64,000 bases of DNA, taken from assembly GCF_000687915.1 (NCBI RefSeq), contig NZ_JHZY01000004.1, positions 193,501 through 257,500 on the forward strand, given 5' to 3'. The notes beneath the pieces were generated by a model that searched no databases, was not told the DNA's origin, and saw only the letters and a program-made list of their open reading frames with translations. The position numbers were made by a program, and so were the translations under genes. The stretch is from Leeuwenhoekiella sp. MAR_2009_132 (GTDB taxonomy: Bacteria > Bacteroidota > Bacteroidia > Flavobacteriales > Flavobacteriaceae). Each line of letters starts with the position of its first letter. Position 1 is the first letter of the stretch. Shown here in pieces: positions 8,336 to 17,082 of the stretch.

Positions 8336-8469
8336 ACCGGTATCCGTTGCACAAGCCTCTAATTCTCAGAAAATCTCTTTTATTTAAAACGCTTATCTTG
8401 ATAGCTATCGGGTTTTACACCTGGTGATCCTTTACTAAAATACCTATCTCCAAAAAATCTTAAAAATTA

Positions 8470-9312
8470 ATCAGAATAAAAACCCTCTTCGCTCTTTTAC
8501 TTCTAAAAGCAACTCTTGCTGCTGCACAAACAGCAACAGCTAATGAATCCCGGTTTTACACAGATTACATTTACAGCACGCATTTAAAAGAATACCGCAA
8601 ACACAACGTGTATCTACCCAAAGATTTTGATCCTGTACAAAACTATCCGATTATTTATGCCACAGATGGCAGTAGAAAAACGGAAGGCAGTTTCTTTAAA
8701 AAGACTTTAGATTCTTTAATACAAAATAACATCATAAAACCGGTGCTTTATGTAGGAAGTCATTCTAACAGTAAGATCGCAGACAGCACCAGTAGGACTA
8801 CGGGAGATGGTTCAAAGTTCTATATGCAGTTCCGTAATTTTGAATATGTAGATAACAAACCGAGCCGCATTCAGGATTCTATGGTAGTTGACCGGTTTCC
8901 CAATCATATGCTTTATTTTACCGAAGAACTCATCCCAACAGTAGAAAAAGAATTTAATCAAAAACTCACCAAAGAAGACCGCTATTTTTATGGGGTTTCA
9001 AACGGCGCAGGCTTCGGAATGAGTATGCTAAATATGCATCCTGATCTTGTAGGCACGTATCTGTGTTTTTCGACATTTGGCGGTGCAATTCGACGTTCTG
9101 AATGGAAAAAAGACGTTTCTTATCCCGATTTATTTTTGATCTATGGCAGTGAAGAATTTGAATTTCTTAAAAAAGACGCCGAATTCTTAAAATCTAAATA
9201 CAACGAACTTAACGGGGATGCCGAAATCCGGGAGTTTGATGGCGGTCACGATTATAAAGTCTGGAATCGCGAGTTTACTAATACCATAAGCGAGCTGCTA
9301 AAAAAGGAGTAA
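8470..9312 (+). CDS. Secreted alpha/beta-hydrolase (putative esterase family), start codon unclear
   Basis: The catalytic body is clear from 8608 on: VYLPKDFDPVQNYPIIYATDG, the nucleophile elbow YGVSNGAGFG (G-x-S-x-G), and a C-terminal GGHDYKVW carrying the catalytic His. This is the Esterase-D-like fold of PF00756 used by feruloyl and siderophore esterases. The in-frame GTG at 8608 would cut into the first strand. Upstream, the same frame is open back to a stop at 8461 and encodes a good signal peptide (RIKTLFALLLLKATLAAAQ), but there is no ATG, GTG or TTG before it apart from a TTA; ATC at 8470 sits where ATG would be expected. The gene therefore uses a rare start or has lost its start. It adjoins the right end of the cassette-like array. 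Confidence 0.65.
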   Translation: MRIKTLFALLLLKATLAAAQTATANESRFYTDYIYSTHLKEYRKHNVYLPKDFDPVQNYPIIYATDGSRKTEGSFFKKTLDSLIQNNIIKPVLYVGSHSNSKIADSTSRTTGDGSKFYMQFRNFEYVDNKPSRIQDSMVVDRFPNHMLYFTEELIPTVEKEFNQKLTKEDRYFYGVSNGAGFGMSMLNMHPDLVGTYLCFSTFGGAIRRSEWKKDVSYPDLFLIYGSEEFEFLKKDAEFLKSKYNELNGDAEIREFDGGHDYKVWNREFTNTISELLKKE

Positions 9313-9358
9313 AATCAAATTCTCAACCGATCCCTTTCCTTCAAAACCTATACAAACG

Positions 9359-9390
9359 AAAAAATCCCTGCATTTCTGCAAGGATTTTTA
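9359..9390. terminator. Bidirectional terminator between the esterase gene and tRNA-His
   Basis: AAAAATCC...TGCA-TTTC-TGCA...GGATTTTT stem-loop with A and T runs on both sides, suited to convergent transcription from the esterase gene (+) and tRNA-His (-). Confidence 0.75.
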
Positions 9391-9396
9391 CTTCCG

Positions 9397-9471
9397 GGTG
9401 GAAGATCGGTCTCGAACCGACGACCTCCTGAACCACAATCAGGCGCTCTAACCAACTGAGCTACAACCACC
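9397..9471 (-). tRNA. tRNA-His (anticodon GTG)
   Basis: On the minus strand a full cloverleaf can be drawn. The D arm is GCTCAGTTGGTTAGAGC, the anticodon arm CCTGA-TTGTGGT-TCAGG with GTG at the centre, and the T arm GTCGG-TTCGAGA-CCGAT. The 5' end can include the extra G-1 (complement of 9471) typical of tRNA-His, facing the C discriminator. The acceptor halves GTGGTTG and CTTCCAC leave two T-T oppositions at pairs 5-68 and 6-67. CCA is not encoded, so it must be added after transcription. Confidence 0.93.
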
Positions 9472-9509
9472 ATTTAAAAAACATAATTCGCTAGCGATTT
9501 ATGCGGGTG

Positions 9510-9540
9510 CAAATGTAAAGCAAATACCTATTATGAGCAA
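9510..9540 (-). promoter_or_regulatory. Flavobacterial promoter of tRNA-His
   Basis: On the minus strand, TTG (9538-9540) and TACATTTG (9510-9517) are separated by 20 bases, matching the -33 TTG and -7 TAnnTTTG elements used by the primary sigma factor of Bacteroidota. It lies 39 bases upstream of the tRNA. Confidence 0.7.
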
Positions 9541-9558
9541 TACATTATAATAAAAATT

Positions 9559-10275
9559 TTAAATCAAATCAAAAATTGAGTCTACAGCTGCGTAACGTTC
9601 TACTGTAAAGCCCTCTGCATACTCAGTTCCTATTAATCTTCCCAGATCTTGCGCACGGTATCGTATGCTTTCCTGAAAATTCTTACTGCTTATCGGCGTA
9701 TTGTCTTCTCCTGCCTTAGGATCGTAAAACTGTGACCCATACGCCATCACAGATTGCATCTTAATATCTATAAACCCGGTAATATCTACAACAATGTCGG
9801 GTTTTAAGTTTTTCCACTGAATGTAATGATACACATGTTTGGGTCTCCATGCCTCCTGTAGCTGCCCGTCCTTATGAGTTTCAATTTTTTTAAGTCCACT
9901 TAAAAAACACGCATCACTAGTGAGTTTACTGCCTTTACCGTGATCGATATGACGGTCGTCTATAGCATTGCATAATACAATTTCGGGTTTGTACTTGCGT
10001 ATAATTTCAATGATGCGCAGTTGTGATTCTTTATCATTTACAAAAAAACCGTCTGCTAATCCTATGTTTTCGCGTACGCTTAAACCTAAAATTGCTGCTG
10101 CAGCTGCCGCCTCCTGATCACGTATTTCTGCAGAACCACGCGTTCCAAGTTCGCCTCTGGTTAAATCTAAAACGCCACATTTTTTACCGCGACTTATTTC
10201 TTTTGCCAGTACGCCCGCACAGGATAATTCTACATCATCGGGGTGAGCGCCAATAGCTAATATATCTAATTTCAA
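9559..10275 (-). CDS. bshB1: Bacillithiol biosynthesis deacetylase BshB1
   Basis: A 238-residue zinc-dependent LmbE/PIG-L-family deacetylase. It removes acetyl from GlcNAc-malate to give GlcN-malate, the second step of bacillithiol synthesis, in the cytoplasm. The metal/catalytic motif AHPDD (residues 10-14) is at the N-terminus, followed by GVLDLTRGELGTRGS, highly typical of BshB1, and HIDHG, which supplies another zinc ligand. The C-terminal ESIRYRAQDLGRLIGTEYAEGF segment also fits BshB1. The length agrees with the family. bshA and bshC are not in the window. It is a single gene; tRNA-His lies downstream on the same strand, transcribed from its own promoter. Confidence 0.93.
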   Translation of the reverse strand: MKLDILAIGAHPDDVELSCAGVLAKEISRGKKCGVLDLTRGELGTRGSAEIRDQEAAAAAAILGLSVRENIGLADGFFVNDKESQLRIIEIIRKYKPEIVLCNAIDDRHIDHGKGSKLTSDACFLSGLKKIETHKDGQLQEAWRPKHVYHYIQWKNLKPDIVVDITGFIDIKMQSVMAYGSQFYDPKAGEDNTPISSKNFQESIRYRAQDLGRLIGTEYAEGFTVERYAAVDSIFDLI

Positions 10276-10484
10276 TACGTTGTCTTTTTATAAGGTAATT
10301 AAGTCGTAAAAACCTATTTAAACTAACTCGGGGCTTTAGTTGTTTAGAGTTAGTCGTTCACTATTTAGCGTAGCTATTTAGTTTACAATATTACTTTTAA
10401 ACCTACTGTCTCAACTTTTATCAATGACACTTGACTCAAAATATAATCTTTGACGTTAAACCTATTAATAAAAGTGCAAAACAG

Positions 10485-11660
10485 TTAAATACTAAAATTC
10501 AAACTATCCTTAACTACTTTTTCTAATGCTTGTTCTAAATCTGCGATTAGATCTTCTTTGTCTTCTATACCTACCGAAAACCGTAACAAACCATCGTTGA
10601 TTCCCTGATGCTTGCGCTCTTCGGCACTCAATAAAGCGTGTGAAGTTTGTGTAGGCGATAAAATAGTAGACTCTACCCCGGCAAGACTCATCGAGGGTTT
10701 AATAAGTTTTAATTCCTTTAGAAAGGCAGCTGTATCTAGTTCTTCAGACAATTCAAAAGAGAGCATTCCACCAAAACCGCTCATCTGTGATTTTGCCAAC
10801 TCATAGTCTGGATGCGACTTTAAACCCGGATAATAAACAGCCTGTATTTCCTCTTTTTCATCTAACCATTTCGCTAGCTTCTTCGCATTTTTATTCTGTT
10901 GCTTAACTCGTAATACCAGAGTTTTTAAACTGCGTTCAAGCATCCACACGCTAAAGTCACTCAAGCTGCCACCCAGATTTTTGGCTTTATGCCAGATCTG
11001 CTCCATATGTGCATTGGATGCAGCTACCGCGCCCGCAAGAATATCACTGTGACCGCCCATATATTTAGTAGCACTGTGTAAAATAATATCTATACCGTAT
11101 TGTGCTGGATTTTGATTTACCGGTGAAGCAAATGTGTTATCAATCATAGTTACAATACCTTTAGCCTTTGCAACCTCTGCAATCATTTGCATATCGGTAA
11201 TGGTCATTAATGGGTTTGAAGGCGTCTCAATATATAAGACCTTAGTATTTGCCTGTATGGCTTTTTCAAAATCTTCACGAGCCAAACCATCTGTAAAGGT
11301 GTATTCAATACCCATTTTTGAAAACTCTTCTTCTACCAGATTAAAGGTTCCGCCGTAGAGTGTTTTTTGTAAAACTATATGATCGCCGACATTTAAAAAC
11401 GCTAATAAAGCCGTGCTTACCGCCGCCATACCACTACCAAAAATCATCCCGGCTTCTGTGCCTTCTAAAGCAGCTATTTTTTTGCCCAACATTTCCTGAT
11501 TAGGCGTATTGAAATAACGCGGATAGCGCTTTACCGCAACATCTTCATAAGCATAGGAAGTTGACATATATATAGGCGAAATAGCCCCTTTGAACTGGGT
11601 ATCTTCCACTTCACCCACGTGGGTACAAATTGTATTTTTTCCGAATTTAGGATTGGTCAT
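10485..11660 (-). CDS. Cys/Met-metabolism PLP enzyme (cystathionine gamma-synthase / gamma-lyase type)
   Basis: A 391-residue fold-type I PLP enzyme of the trans-sulfuration family. The PLP lysine is Lys199 in HSATKYMGGHSD. Other family landmarks are the phosphate-binding FGSGMAA (residues 74-80), YIETPSNPLM (substrate/PLP contact) and the C-terminal SLGG-type region SLAGVESTILSPTQTSH. The family includes cystathionine gamma-synthase (MetB), cystathionine gamma-lyase and methionine gamma-lyase; sequence inspection cannot tell these apart safely. The YxR motif that binds PLP phosphate from the neighbouring subunit is visible as YPRYFNTPN. It is a single gene; no SAM-riboswitch-like structure was recognised upstream. 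Confidence 0.9.
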   Translation of the reverse strand: MTNPKFGKNTICTHVGEVEDTQFKGAISPIYMSTSYAYEDVAVKRYPRYFNTPNQEMLGKKIAALEGTEAGMIFGSGMAAVSTALLAFLNVGDHIVLQKTLYGGTFNLVEEEFSKMGIEYTFTDGLAREDFEKAIQANTKVLYIETPSNPLMTITDMQMIAEVAKAKGIVTMIDNTFASPVNQNPAQYGIDIILHSATKYMGGHSDILAGAVAASNAHMEQIWHKAKNLGGSLSDFSVWMLERSLKTLVLRVKQQNKNAKKLAKWLDEKEEIQAVYYPGLKSHPDYELAKSQMSGFGGMLSFELSEELDTAAFLKELKLIKPSMSLAGVESTILSPTQTSHALLSAEERKHQGINDGLLRFSVGIEDKEDLIADLEQALEKVVKDSLNFSI

Positions 11661-11789
11661 GGAACTTATTTTTAATGAGCAACTAATTTACAAAAAGCAG
11701 CAGTAAAATGACGTTAAGGCTTAATAAAATGGAAGCCAAAGGCTTAAAATAAATACACAATCTGTTTTACCTTTACCGTTCACTTTAAG

Positions 11790-12254
11790 ATGATTCTTTT
11801 GATTTTTGACACTTACAAACCGCAATATGCTACTGCTTTTGAAGCCCTTAATCTCAACTGGCTTGAGCAGTTTTTTGTAGTAGAACCTCACGACAAAGAG
11901 GTTTTAAGCGACCCTTCAAAATTTATTATACAAACCGGTGGCGATATTCTGGTTGCTAAGCACGAAGATAAGGTTGTGGGCGTCGTAGCATTAATGCCCG
12001 ATGAAAACGGCCTATTTGAACTTACAAAAATGGCTGTAGATGCTCAGTTACGCGGTCAAAAAATAGGACAACAATTGTTACAATTTACCCTTGATTTTGC
12101 GCGTAAAAAAGGATTAGAAACCCTTATACTCTACTCTAACCGCAAACTGGAAAATGCAATTTACCTGTATCGTAAATTCGGTTTTATGGAGATTCCTTTA
12201 GAACAACCCAATCCTTATTTACGGGCAGATATAAAAATGCAAATCAAGCTTTAA
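11790..12254 (+). CDS. GNAT-family N-acetyltransferase
   Basis: A 154-residue acetyltransferase. The acetyl-CoA binding motif A is well formed: LTKMAVDAQLRGQKIGQQLL (residues ~87-106), with the R/Q-x-x-G-x-G/A loop RGQKIG. Motif B follows in LETLILYSNRKLENAIYLYRKFGFMEI, where an Asn and the RKFGF turn are typical. The order and length match small stand-alone GNATs. Substrate unknown. It is divergent from the trans-sulfuration gene and followed by a lipoprotein gene on the same strand after 70 bases. Confidence 0.85.
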   Translation: MILLIFDTYKPQYATAFEALNLNWLEQFFVVEPHDKEVLSDPSKFIIQTGGDILVAKHEDKVVGVVALMPDENGLFELTKMAVDAQLRGQKIGQQLLQFTLDFARKKGLETLILYSNRKLENAIYLYRKFGFMEIPLEQPNPYLRADIKMQIKL

Positions 12255-12324
12255 GCTTTACAATTTCTTTAGTACGTTTTCATTATTTTTCTTAGTTTCT
12301 TTGTCCTTCTAAAACTAAAAAAAA

Positions 12325-13128
12325 ATGAAAATGAGAACATTAGTACTAACAGTGTTAACAGCTACGCTTCTATTCAGCTGTAAAAATGAAAATAAATCAG
12401 AATCTTCTTCAGAACTTGAAGAGACTGCAATGGTTTCAGACTCAACTGTAGTAGAAGCAACATTTAACATCACTCCTATTGAACACGCAACCGCAGTTTT
12501 TGATTTTGGCGATGCGGTATTTTACATCGACCCTGTAGGTGGTGCGTCAGCTTTTGAAGGTCAGCCAAAACCTAATGTAATTCTCGTTACAGATATTCAC
12601 GGAGATCACTTAAATGAAGAAACTTTAAATGCGGTAGCAGATTCTGCAACCACGATTTTTGCTCCTCAAGCCGTTGTAGATGCTTTAAAAACAGATCTTA
12701 AAAACAAAGTAACGGTTATTGCAAATGATGAAGTTAAAGCCTGGGATGGTTATGAGCTTACTGCAATACCTATGTACAACCTTAGAGAGGAAGCAAAACA
12801 ATTTCATACTAAAGGTCGTGGTAATGGTTATGTGATCGAAAAAGATGGGATGCGTGTGTATTTTTCTGGCGATACAGAAGATATTCCCGAGATGCGCAAT
12901 CTTAAAGATATTGACAAAGCCTTTGTATGTATGAATTTACCATATACAATGACTGTAGATCGTGCTGCAGATGGTGTGATTGCTTTCGCTCCTAAAGAAG
13001 TGTACCCTTATCATTTTAGAGGTCAGGACGGCTTAAGTGATACCGATAAATTTAAGAGCTTAGTAAATGCTGCAGGCATTGATACCGAAGTTATTCTGCT
13101 AGACTGGTACCCAAACAAAGCAGAATAA
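12325..13128 (+). CDS. Metallo-beta-lactamase-fold lipoprotein (UlaG-like)
   Basis: A 267-residue lipoprotein with lipobox LFSC (Cys19) followed by a Ser/Glu-rich linker. The metal site reads VTDIHGDHLN (residues 88-97); the first His of the usual HxHxDH motif is Asp90, leaving His92, Asp94 and His95. A downstream FSGDTED supplies the bridging Asp, and YPYHFRG the last His. This is the UlaG/YycJ-like branch of the fold, which includes lactonases and phosphodiesterases. It is probably anchored on the periplasmic side of a membrane. Substrate unknown. A terminator follows. Confidence 0.82.
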   Translation: MKMRTLVLTVLTATLLFSCKNENKSESSSELEETAMVSDSTVVEATFNITPIEHATAVFDFGDAVFYIDPVGGASAFEGQPKPNVILVTDIHGDHLNEETLNAVADSATTIFAPQAVVDALKTDLKNKVTVIANDEVKAWDGYELTAIPMYNLREEAKQFHTKGRGNGYVIEKDGMRVYFSGDTEDIPEMRNLKDIDKAFVCMNLPYTMTVDRAADGVIAFAPKEVYPYHFRGQDGLSDTDKFKSLVNAAGIDTEVILLDWYPNKAE

Positions 13129-13143
13129 TCAATTTTAACGCTT

Positions 13144-13180
13144 AAAAATCCCGATACTTTTGTATTGGGATTTTTTTTGC
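13144..13180 (+). terminator. Terminator of the MBL-fold lipoprotein gene
   Basis: AAAAATCCCGATAC / GTATTGGGATTTTT stem (one G-T pair) with a 4-nt loop and a T8 run, 15 bases after the stop. Confidence 0.85.
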
Positions 13181-13269
13181 TTTTTACTCAAAGTATACAA
13201 TAGACTCGAGAAATACATTAATTTTAGATTTCGCTTAAGCGGAAAGTCAACACTAATTTACATCTGTTT

Positions 13270-14397
13270 ATGAAATCTATAGTACTTGCTCTAAGTCTGT
13301 TCAGCATTATTTCCTGTAAAAACACCGAAACAAAAACCGAAACATCAATGACCCAATCTACAGCAAACGAAGAAGAAATTACCTCGTTTTACATAGGCAC
13401 CTATACAGATGGAGCAAGTAAAGGTATTTACAAATTAGCATTAAAAGAAGACGGGAGCTTTACAGAACCGGTTCTTGCTGCTGAAGTATCAAATCCTTCA
13501 TTTATAAGCTTCAATAAAAACAAAAATGTATTGCTCGCTGTTAATGAAAACGATCCCGGTACGATTGAATCCTTTCAGGTTAAAGCCGATACGCTATTGC
13601 AATTAAATCAAAGTCAAACCGGCGGAGCGCACCCGTGTTTTGTAGTTACAAATGATCAGGATTATGTTTTGGTTGCTAATTACACAGGCGGTAATGTAGG
13701 ATTACTGAAACTGAAGGAAGACGGTAGTTTAAGCGAGTTACTAGATGTACAGCAACACGAAGGCAAAGGCACCACAGATCGTCAGGAAGGCCCGCACGCG
13801 CATTCTGCCTGGTTTAATCCTGATGGTAGCGGCATTATTTCGGTAGATTTAGGAACTAACCAGTTGTGGTTTTCTTCAATCAATATCGAAACTAATAAAC
13901 TGCAACCTGCAACCATTCAGAAACTGGACTTTAAAGAAGGAGCAGGTCCGCGTCATTTAGTTTTTCATCCAACAAAAAACTTCGTTTACGTGTTGAACGA
14001 ACTCAACAACACGGTAAGTCAGATTGAAACCCTAAACGGAAATTACAGTATTGTCAGCTCGACTTCAATCCTTCCGGAAGATTTTACCGACTTTTCTAAA
14101 GCGGCAGACATTCACATATCTCAGGATGGTAAGTTTGTCTATGCTTCTAATCGCGGTCACGACAGCATTTCTATTTTAGAGGTTAAGGAAGATGGAAGCT
14201 TAAAACTTGTGGCTAACGAGCCTACTAAAGGTAAAGATCCGCGTAATTTTCAAATCACTCCAGATGAGAAATACATAATAGTAGCCAATCAAAACGGTAA
14301 TAATCTGGTTTCTTACAAACGAGATTCTATAACCGGTCTGTTAACCTATGTTGCTCAGGTAACCGCTCCTGCTCCAGTTTGTATATTGTTTGAGTAA
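13270..14397 (+). CDS. Lactonase-family beta-propeller lipoprotein (6-phosphogluconolactonase-like)
   Basis: A 375-residue protein with lipobox ISC (Cys16). The mature part is a seven-bladed propeller of the lactonase family (PF10282): repeated PSFISFNKNKNVLLAVNE, GAHPCFVVTNDQDYVLVANY and GPRHLVFHPTKNFVYVLNE strands, each with the G-x-x-P-R/H motif of the family, and a conserved GPHAHSAWFNPDG with likely metal-binding His residues. Relatives such as YbhE/Pgl hydrolyse 6-phosphogluconolactone in the cytoplasm; here the lipobox puts the enzyme outside the cytoplasm, so another lactone is more likely. Neighbouring the UlaG-like protein, it may be part of an extracytoplasmic sugar-lactone route, but that is inference. 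Confidence 0.85.
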   Translation: MKSIVLALSLFSIISCKNTETKTETSMTQSTANEEEITSFYIGTYTDGASKGIYKLALKEDGSFTEPVLAAEVSNPSFISFNKNKNVLLAVNENDPGTIESFQVKADTLLQLNQSQTGGAHPCFVVTNDQDYVLVANYTGGNVGLLKLKEDGSLSELLDVQQHEGKGTTDRQEGPHAHSAWFNPDGSGIISVDLGTNQLWFSSINIETNKLQPATIQKLDFKEGAGPRHLVFHPTKNFVYVLNELNNTVSQIETLNGNYSIVSSTSILPEDFTDFSKAADIHISQDGKFVYASNRGHDSISILEVKEDGSLKLVANEPTKGKDPRNFQITPDEKYIIVANQNGNNLVSYKRDSITGLLTYVAQVTAPAPVCILFE

Positions 14398-14475
14398 TTG
14401 AGCAAAAAGAATATAAATTATAAGAATTTAATACTTTAGGCTATACATAAACACCCAACTATTTCAATACAATTT

Positions 14476-15243
14476 ATGAAAAAACTATTCTTATTTCTAC
14501 TCGTCAGCTACTCCTTTAATTTATGTGCTCAAACAAATAATCTTGACGGAATGTGTTTTAAGGTTTTAAAAAAAGACACTTACAATCATTGTTTACAAAG
14601 CGGGTCTGACGCTGCCATACATTTGTTTGATGTACTTCCTAAAATTAGAGATTACAAATATACAGGCGATGCTAATTATAATAATTCTAATAACAGCAAC
14701 ACTATATTTTATCCTTCTTATCAAAATACCGCACAAAAATATGAGCTCAAACAATATATAAAAGTAGACCAGGGTAATTCTGAAATGATTGTTACTATCA
14801 CAGATTTAGATCTTGCAGATATTAAAGGTAAACAAGAATTTACAGAATCTATTGAGGGTATGAAGAAGCGTTTTAAGGAACGTGGTATTGAGATACCTGC
14901 TGAAATGGAAAATGTTTCTTATACCGCTAACAGGTTGCAATTAATAAATAGTTTTAAAACGATGTTTAACGTGGCTAAACAGTTGAATATAGATTATTTA
15001 CCTGCGGAAGGTGTGGGAATGATGACCGTGAATTTAGACAACTTTGAAAATGCTTATGTGGTATATAAAGACTTAGAAAAAGAAGCAAATTTTAGTGCTT
15101 CTTATGCTGATAGGTATCTGTTTACAATTCAAATTAAAAATGTAAATAAATATAATTCCTGCAATACATTAATGGCATATTTATCTCCATATCTCGCAGA
15201 AGTAGCATTAGGATCACTAGATCGGAATATTTATTTTAAGTAA
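14476..15243 (+). CDS. Secreted hypothetical protein
   Basis: A 255-residue protein with a signal peptide (MKKLFLFLLVSYSFNLCAQ, cut probably after the Ala-Gln). I do not recognise the family. The mature part has four Cys residues (GMCFK, HCLQS, CNTLM and one in the signal region), an Asn-rich patch (residues ~72-80) and mixed helix/strand content; it contains no obvious catalytic motif. It is about 80 bases after the lactonase gene and before a strong bidirectional terminator, so it may be the last gene of that transcript. Confidence 0.65.
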   Translation: MKKLFLFLLVSYSFNLCAQTNNLDGMCFKVLKKDTYNHCLQSGSDAAIHLFDVLPKIRDYKYTGDANYNNSNNSNTIFYPSYQNTAQKYELKQYIKVDQGNSEMIVTITDLDLADIKGKQEFTESIEGMKKRFKERGIEIPAEMENVSYTANRLQLINSFKTMFNVAKQLNIDYLPAEGVGMMTVNLDNFENAYVVYKDLEKEANFSASYADRYLFTIQIKNVNKYNSCNTLMAYLSPYLAEVALGSLDRNIYFK

Positions 15244-15285
15244 TCTCAATTATTTTATATACGTATTGTGGTCGCATTAAAATGA

Positions 15286-15330
15286 CAAAAAAAAGCACCC
15301 TTCTGAAAAAATCAGAAGGGTGCTTTTTTT
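15286..15330. terminator. Strong bidirectional terminator
   Basis: Perfect long stem: AAGCACCCTTCTGA pairs with TCAGAAGGGTGCTT, flanked by A7 and T7 runs. It lies between convergent genes ending at 15243 (+) and 15349 (-). Confidence 0.92.
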
Positions 15331-15348
15331 GTTAGATGTTATTAGAAT

Positions 15349-16983
15349 CTACTTTACTTTTTTACCACCTAACCAGGTTTGATTCACTTTTAGATTGGGA
15401 ATTAAATCTTCTTCAACAGTCATAATATCTTCATCCATTAAAATAAAATCTGCAAACTTCCCCACTTCAATACTTCCTTTTTCAGCTTCTTCAAAATTAG
15501 AAAATGCAGCCCAAACGGTCATTCCACGTAAAGTTTCTTCACGGGTTAAGGCATCTTTCATTTGAAAACCGTTCTCGGGAAATTGCTTTAAATCTTTACG
15601 GGCAACCGCTGCGTAAAATGTATAAAACGGACTCACCTGCTCTACCGGAAAATCGGTTCCCAGAGCGATAACACCAGATTCTTCGAGTAATCGCTTGTAT
15701 GCATATGCCCCTTTCATTCTGCGTTCCCCTAAACGATCTTTTGCCCAGTACATATCACTGGTAGCGTGTGTAGGTTGTACAGAAGGTAAAATATTATCGT
15801 CAAAGTAATCAAAGTCTTCCTGTGAGATAATTTGCGCGTGTTCAATCTTCCAGCGCTTGTCTGACTGCCCTTTTAAAGCTTCGGTATATGCATTTAATAT
15901 AACAGTATTTGCAGAATCACCTATAGCATGCGTATTCATCTGAAAGTTTGTCTTAGCCAGTTTTTGAGCCAGATTATACATACTGTCAACGGGAGTTACT
16001 AAAGCTCCATAATGCCCATCACGATCTGCGTAAGGTGCTCTCAACGCTGCGCCACGGGAACCTAAAGCCCCGTCACCATACACTTTTACAGAACGTACAT
16101 TCATCTTATCGGTTTTTAGAATACCGCGTTTTAAGAAGTAGTCAACGTCTGCAGGTGTATTGCTTATCATCGCATACATACGCATATCTAAGCCTCCCGC
16201 TTGTTGTAAGCTGTCTATAAGCAGAATCGTATTGCGATCTAAACCGGCATCATTAACCGTTGTAAGACCATAATCAAAACAGTATTGCTGCGCATCTTGC
16301 AATGCTTTCACTTTTTGATCGCGGGTCATTTGCGGCATAATAGCCGTAATCAGATCCATAGGATTATCAATGAGTATACCGGTAAGGTCCTTACCGTCTC
16401 GCATAATCTCACCACCTTTAGTCTGTGTTGTTGCATCTATTTGCGCCAGGTCTAAAGCTTTTTGATTTACTAACAAAGCGTGACCATCTATACGCTGCAA
16501 CGCAACCGGCGTATCAGGAAAAAGTGAATCTAATTTTTTCTTATTCGGAAACTCTTTTTGTTCCCAGTCGTTTTGATCCCAACCTCTTCCGTAGATAAAT
16601 TCTGAAGGATTTTCTTTTTGAAAAGCAACAACTCGCGCCACCACCTCATCAAAACTTGTGGTACCTACTAGATCTACATTCTGCAGTGATTGACCAAATC
16701 TATAAAAATGGCAATGAGCATCTATAAGACCCGGAAGAATGGTTTTTCCCTGAGCATCAAGAACCTCATTTGCAGAGTATTTTGCCTGCAAAGAATCTGA
16801 TAATCCTATTGCAACAAACTTGCCATCTCGTACGGCAAAAGCTTCTGCCTTTGAAAATTGAGCATCTACAGTATAAATATTTGCATTAATTACGAGAAGA
16901 TCTACACTCTCTTTTTCGGTTTTTTTATCCTGGCAACCTACCACTACAAAGAGACTTAAGAGTCCCAACAAAGCAAAACGCAT
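15349..16983 (-). CDS. YtcJ-type amidohydrolase lipoprotein
   Basis: A 544-residue metal-dependent amidohydrolase of the YtcJ/AtzA-related group (Amidohydro_3). It begins with a lipoprotein signal (VVGC, Cys17). The first metal ligands are His90 and His92 in LIDAHCHFYRFG. YGRGWDQNDW (typical of YtcJ), VKVYGDGALGSRGA, WKIEHAQI and the distal LGTDFPVEQVSP (metal Asp) all follow in the usual order. The C-terminal strand region GSIEVGKFADFILMDEDI closes the composite domain. Likely anchored on the outer face of a membrane; substrate unknown, since relatives act on amides or cyclic amidines. Single gene between two terminators. Confidence 0.88.
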   Translation of the reverse strand: MRFALLGLLSLFVVVGCQDKKTEKESVDLLVINANIYTVDAQFSKAEAFAVRDGKFVAIGLSDSLQAKYSANEVLDAQGKTILPGLIDAHCHFYRFGQSLQNVDLVGTTSFDEVVARVVAFQKENPSEFIYGRGWDQNDWEQKEFPNKKKLDSLFPDTPVALQRIDGHALLVNQKALDLAQIDATTQTKGGEIMRDGKDLTGILIDNPMDLITAIMPQMTRDQKVKALQDAQQYCFDYGLTTVNDAGLDRNTILLIDSLQQAGGLDMRMYAMISNTPADVDYFLKRGILKTDKMNVRSVKVYGDGALGSRGAALRAPYADRDGHYGALVTPVDSMYNLAQKLAKTNFQMNTHAIGDSANTVILNAYTEALKGQSDKRWKIEHAQIISQEDFDYFDDNILPSVQPTHATSDMYWAKDRLGERRMKGAYAYKRLLEESGVIALGTDFPVEQVSPFYTFYAAVARKDLKQFPENGFQMKDALTREETLRGMTVWAAFSNFEEAEKGSIEVGKFADFILMDEDIMTVEEDLIPNLKVNQTWLGGKKVK

Positions 16984-17033
16984 ATTTATTTTTTTTTACG
17001 AAAGTACAAATTAAGCATGTATCTCCTAAAACA

Positions 17034-17060
17034 AAAAACTCCCGAAATTCGGGAGTTTTT
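17034..17060 (-). terminator. Terminator of the TonB-receptor-like gene
   Basis: AAAAACTCCCGAA-AT-TTCGGGAGTTTTT, a perfect stem with A/T runs on both sides; on the minus strand it lies 23 bases after the stop of the gene at 17083-18831. Confidence 0.9.
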
Positions 17061-17082
17061 AAAGATTTTATTTTACTAAAAA

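Noticed and set aside
8400..8409. Palindrome GATAGCTATC upstream of the esterase gene
   Set aside because: Ten bases only and not paired with a second site; kept out because a regulatory role cannot be supported.
11661..11789. Possible SAM riboswitch upstream of the trans-sulfuration gene
   Set aside because: The leader is only A/T-rich; none of the conserved helices or junction motifs of known SAM riboswitches could be drawn.
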